DNA of 64,000 nucleotides from Nannocystis sp. RBIL2 (GTDB lineage: Bacteria > Myxococcota_A > Polyangia > Nannocystales > Nannocystaceae), in NCBI RefSeq assembly GCF_026626745.1, contig NZ_JAPNJW010000002.1, forward strand, positions 310,001 to 374,000. Reading direction: 5' to 3'. A model generated the notes under the pieces. The model was not told the origin of the DNA. It ran no database searches and saw only the letters and a program-made list of their open reading frames with translations. This document shows, piece by piece, positions 61,055 to 64,000 of this stretch; positions within the stretch are counted from its first letter, which is position 1, and every line of letters begins with the position of its first letter. The position numbers and the translations under genes are program-made.

Positions 61055-64000
61055 GGCCGCTGCCTCACGATCGCGACGCCGGCGCCGCTGCGCAGGCCGA
61101 GGTCGAGCAGGCCGTCGCCGTCGAAGTCGGCGGTGACGATGCCGGACAGCCCCTTGAGCTCGAGGTCGTGACGCACGAAGGTGGTGCGACCGTCGAGCTC
61201 GCGCCGGCCGATGTGCAGGGCGTCGCCGGTGCCGGCGAGGATCTCGAGCTGACCGTCGCCGTCGAGATCGACGACCGCGCCGGCGCCGGCCTTGGCGAAC
61301 AACACGTCGGGCCGAGTGACTGCGCCGCCAGGCGATCCGTGGACTGCGACGAGGCCGCCGGCGACGAGCATGGCGAGCTCGGGCCGACCGTCGCGGTCGA
61401 GGTCGCCGGCGCCGACGAAGCCGCCGCCGCTCAGCGAGTGCCACGGGCGCGGCTCGGCGAAGCGACCGTCGCCGAGGCCGGGGTGCAGGACGAGGCCGTC
61501 GCTCTGATTGGCGAGGAGGTCCAGGCGGCCGTCGCGATCGAGGTCGATCGTTCGGACGCTTGGGGCGGTGCTCTCGAGCGCGATCGGGGACCAGGACGGA
61601 TCTGCGAAGCCGCCGTGGCCGTCGCCGCGGAGCACCGCGTACTGCGGATCGGGCAGGCCGGCCCAGGCGAGCAGGTCGAGGCCGCGGTCGCCGTCGAAGT
61701 CGGCGAGGGCGATCTGGGTGAACACGCGGGGCAGCTCGAGCAGCGGGGGCTCGTCGGGCCGGGCGGCGCGCCCCGGCTCGAGCAGGCGGAGGTCGGAGCG
61801 CCAGCCGTCGGCGCGCTGGGCGACGACGATCATCTCGGCGTCGCCGTCGTGATCGAGGTCTTCGACGGCGGCGCTCCAGATCCGCTCGGCCCCCGGCAGG
61901 AGGTCGCCGAGCGCGCGCTGTTGCACCGGGGAGAAGCCGCCCTGGCCGTCGCCGTGGGCCACCGCGAGGCCGCGCCCGACGCCGAGCAGATCGAGCGCGC
62001 CGTCGCCGTCGAGGTCGGCGAAGCGGTAGCCGAGGTCGCCGGTGAAGACCGGCTCGTCGGCGATGGCTGTCCCGAAGGACATGTCGTAGACGCGCGCCGG
62101 CTGATCGATCTCGTCGACCAGCAGATCGAGCCAGCTGTCGTCGTCGAGCCGCACGACGCGGGTGCGCCCGCTGCTGCCCGGGAGGCTCTGGCTCGCCAGC
62201 CGGTTCCAGCCGCCGGTCTCGGTCTGCAGCCACAGGCTCAGCAGGTTGCGGGTGGCGCCGCCGCTGCTGTCGCTCTGCTCGGCGAGGATGTCGAGCCGCT
62301 CGTCGCCGTCGAAGTCGTGGAGGTCGATCTGGCTGCAGCCGCTGCGATCGATGCGGGTCGGCTCGCCCGGTGGCTCGCCGAACAGGTCGTCGACGCGCAG
62401 CATGCCGACGCTGGTGCAGAGGATGGCGTCGAGCCGGCCGTCGGCGTCGAAGTCGTGGAGCGCGAACTCGACGACGCTGCCGACACCGTCGAGGGTGATG
62501 GTGCGCGGCTCGTCGCCGCCGTCGTCGAACCGCAGCTGGTTGCCGGCGATGACCAGGAGGTCCTGCGGGCCGCCGTCGCCGCGGTCGACGGTGGCGACGG
62601 GGCCGAGCAAGCCGGTGAACGGGCGCGAGGCGAGCTCGCTCAGGCTGCCGTCAGCGGTGAGCTCGACGTGATCGAGCCGGCTGCCGGACCCGAAGAATTG
62701 CTTCAACAGCAGCTCCTGGCGGCCATCGCCGTCGCGGTCGACGACGATGACGCCGGTCAGGCCGGGGACCTCGATCAGCTCGCCTGCGACCCATTCGTCC
62801 GCGGTCTCGCCGGCGATCACGAGCTGTCCGTAAGACCAGGCGACGAGCTCGCGGCCGGGGCGCTCGTCGAGCTCGCCGACGACCACTGCGTCGACGCGCG
62901 GCAGCGGGGCGAGGTCGATGTCGACGACCTCGTCGACGCCGGCGCGCCACAGCTGGAGGTTGGCGGTGCGATCGAGGTCGACGACGGCGTCGGCTTCGGC
63001 GGCGGGGACGACGGCGATCTCGTCGTGGCCGTCGTCGTCGAGGTCGAGCGGGAAGGCGCGCCGGGCCGGTCCGGTCTCCCACCGCGGCGCGAGCGAGAAG
63101 CCGGGGGCATCGGGGACGACCCGCCCGAGCTCGCGCCCCGAGCGGCTGGCGTAGACGAGCTCCGCCCGGCCGTCGCCGTCGAGGTCGCCGGCGGCGAGGG
63201 CCGCGGCCCGCTCACGCGTGGCCCCGACCTGATCGACGCCGCGCCGCAGGTCGAGGCGCTGCATCGTAGATGTCTGATGGGACAGGACGTAAAGGACATG
63301 TCCTCCGGTACCGTCGGCGACCGCGGCCAGCGCCCGCGGGTCCGGATCGGTGGGCCAGCTGGCGCGCGCGCGCAGGCGGCCGGCGCCGTCGCCGTAGAGG
63401 ACGCTGACTGCGTCGGCGAGGGCGTCGGCGGTGGCGAGGTCCTGGGCGCCGTCGCCGTTGAAGTCACCGGCGACGACGGCGAACGGGGCGACACCGACGG
63501 GGTGCCGCGGGCCGAGCGAGAGGCCGCCGGCGCCGTCGCCGACGACGAGCTGGACCGCGGCCTCTTCGGCGAGGGCGACTGCGAGGTCGCGCCGGCCGTC
63601 GCCGTCGAAGTCACCGTCGGCCAGAGCGACGGGGCCGAGGCCGACCTCGAGCGCGACGAACGGCTTGAGGTCGAGCAGGACGCCGAGGCTGTGCGCGTCG
63701 CGGTGGAGGGTGACGATCTCCGCGGGGCCGCGGCCGTCGAGGTCGACCGCGCGCGGCGCGGTGGGCCCGGGCACGAGGGTGGGATGGAGCCGGGCCGGCG
63801 CGAGCTCGCGGGCGCCGCGGTTGCGCAGGACGGCGACTGCGTCGTCGTCGGGGGCGGCGGTGACGACGTCGAGGCGGCCGTCGCCGTCGAGGTCGACGAG
63901 CGCGAGGCCGTCGATCGCGGCGGCCACCGACCAGGTCGTGGCTGTCCCCGAGGACATGTCCTTGCCGCCCCAGACGACCGTGATGGCGCCGGCGTCGGGG
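61051..64000 (-). CDS. FG-GAP/VCBS repeat protein, 5' end outside the window
   Basis: At least 982 residues of beta-propeller repeats, each with a DxDGDGxxD calcium loop (LVDLDGDGRLDVVTAAP, LADGDFDGDGRRDLAVALA, VAGDFNGDGAQDLATADA, IDLHDFDGDERLDILAEQ and more), at least twelve blades. The first ATG in frame (63957) lies in a CATG core, but the frame runs on through typical blade sequence (ITVVWGGKDMSS) to the window edge, so the gene starts beyond 64000. Such proteins are secreted adhesins or surface proteins. CATG-14 runs interrupt blades in frame (GHVLYVLSHQTSTM and YDMSFGTAIAD). Confidence 0.88.
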   Translation of the reverse strand, partial: PDAGAITVVWGGKDMSSGTATTWSVAAAIDGLALVDLDGDGRLDVVTAAPDDDAVAVLRNRGARELAPARLHPTLVPGPTAPRAVDLDGRGPAEIVTLHRDAHSLGVLLDLKPFVALEVGLGPVALADGDFDGDGRRDLAVALAEEAAVQLVVGDGAGGLSLGPRHPVGVAPFAVVAGDFNGDGAQDLATADALADAVSVLYGDGAGRLRARASWPTDPDPRALAAVADGTGGHVLYVLSHQTSTMQRLDLRRGVDQVGATRERAAALAAGDLDGDGRAELVYASRSGRELGRVVPDAPGFSLAPRWETGPARRAFPLDLDDDGHDEIAVVPAAEADAVVDLDRTANLQLWRAGVDEVVDIDLAPLPRVDAVVVGELDERPGRELVAWSYGQLVIAGETADEWVAGELIEVPGLTGVIVVDRDGDGRQELLLKQFFGSGSRLDHVELTADGSLSELASRPFTGLLGPVATVDRGDGGPQDLLVIAGNQLRFDDGGDEPRTITLDGVGSVVEFALHDFDADGRLDAILCTSVGMLRVDDLFGEPPGEPTRIDRSGCSQIDLHDFDGDERLDILAEQSDSSGGATRNLLSLWLQTETGGWNRLASQSLPGSSGRTRVVRLDDDSWLDLLVDEIDQPARVYDMSFGTAIADEPVFTGDLGYRFADLDGDGALDLLGVGRGLAVAHGDGQGGFSPVQQRALGDLLPGAERIWSAAVEDLDHDGDAEMIVVAQRADGWRSDLRLLEPGRAARPDEPPLLELPRVFTQIALADFDGDRGLDLLAWAGLPDPQYAVLRGDGHGGFADPSWSPIALESTAPSVRTIDLDRDGRLDLLANQSDGLVLHPGLGDGRFAEPRPWHSLSGGGFVGAGDLDRDGRPELAMLVAGGLVAVHGSPGGAVTRPDVLFAKAGAGAVVDLDGDGQLEILAGTGDALHIGRRELDGRTTFVRHDLELKGLSGIVTADFDGDGLLDLGLRSGAGVAIVRQRP
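62062..62087. repeat. CATG-14 pair in the FG-GAP gene
   Basis: Cores at 62066 (GCTG) and 62080 (CATG), 14 bp apart, shaped GCTGTCCCGAAGGACATG. Confidence 0.7.
63265..63304. repeat. CATG-14 run, 3 cores, in the FG-GAP gene
   Basis: Cores at 63269 (GATG), 63283 (CAGG) and 63297 (CATG), exact 14 bp steps, between two propeller blades. Confidence 0.75.
63937..63962. repeat. CATG-14 pair near the window edge
   Basis: Cores at 63941 (GCTG) and 63955 (CATG), 14 bp apart, shaped GCTGTCCCCGAGGACATG, in frame in the FG-GAP gene. Confidence 0.7.

Overview
This 64 kb window is very GC-rich, compact bacterial chromosome carrying 46 protein genes that I can support and no rRNA, tRNA, insertion sequence, prophage or CRISPR array that I can see. 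The gene content points to Myxococcota, most likely a Nannocystis-like lineage. It includes many secreted lipoproteins with Thr/Ser/Ala-rich linkers, FG-GAP and Cys-rich repeat proteins, a MYXO-CTERM-like C-terminus, a Hanks-type kinase fused to WD40 repeats, a multi-PAS histidine kinase and MopE-like calcium motifs. The taxonomic call is inference from protein style, not a database match.

Layout. 0-4.2 kb: a Bax inhibitor-1 family membrane protein, then a Cys-cluster protein overlapping a three-gene ABC-2 exporter (ATPase plus two permeases). 4.7-9 kb: a YfgM-like and a BamB-like gene, a flavin reductase-like protein and HMG-CoA lyase. 9.2-16 kb: a MshEN-domain protein facing a tightly overlapping set of cysteine desulfurase, mnmA and rnc, then an ATP-grasp enzyme. 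16-26.5 kb, minus strand: lipoproteins, a VWA protein, a prolyl oligopeptidase, glutamyl-Q-tRNA(Asp) synthetase, two paralogous lipoproteins and a Nudix hydrolase. 26.5-31.6 kb: a histidine kinase/response regulator pair facing a TlpA-like thioredoxin lipoprotein and an ECF sigma factor. 32-51 kb: HEAT-repeat, amidohydrolase, MopE-like, WD40-kinase, Cys-rich and FG-GAP surface proteins. 51-64 kb: a methyltransferase, aspS-lnt, a metallophosphoesterase, an APS reductase (cysH), a second BI-1 family protein, lipoproteins, an HELVH lipoprotein and a 5'-truncated FG-GAP protein.

The dominant unexplained signal is a dispersed short repeat. Its core is CATG, or a degenerate CAGG, CCTG or GCTG, inside a palindrome like GGACATGTCC, followed by about 4 bp. 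Cores are spaced 14 bp apart with striking precision, in runs of 2 to 10. A 14 bp step lets neighbouring cores fold into a 7 bp stem with a 4 nt loop, often TTCG. By my eye count there are roughly 150 cores at about 30 loci. Seven of the eight convergent gene junctions carry a run (the eighth has an 8 bp gap), against one of eight divergent junctions. This suggests a role at transcript 3' ends.

The same repeat has also entered coding sequence. It encodes a lipoprotein signal peptide, linkers after lipobox cysteines, an insertion of about 170 residues in a PAS domain, and several start codons. A 72 bp minisatellite near 25.4-25.8 kb is built from it. A second, unrelated set of 13 bp palindromes (GGTCGTGACGACC) lies at 16.9-17.2 kb.
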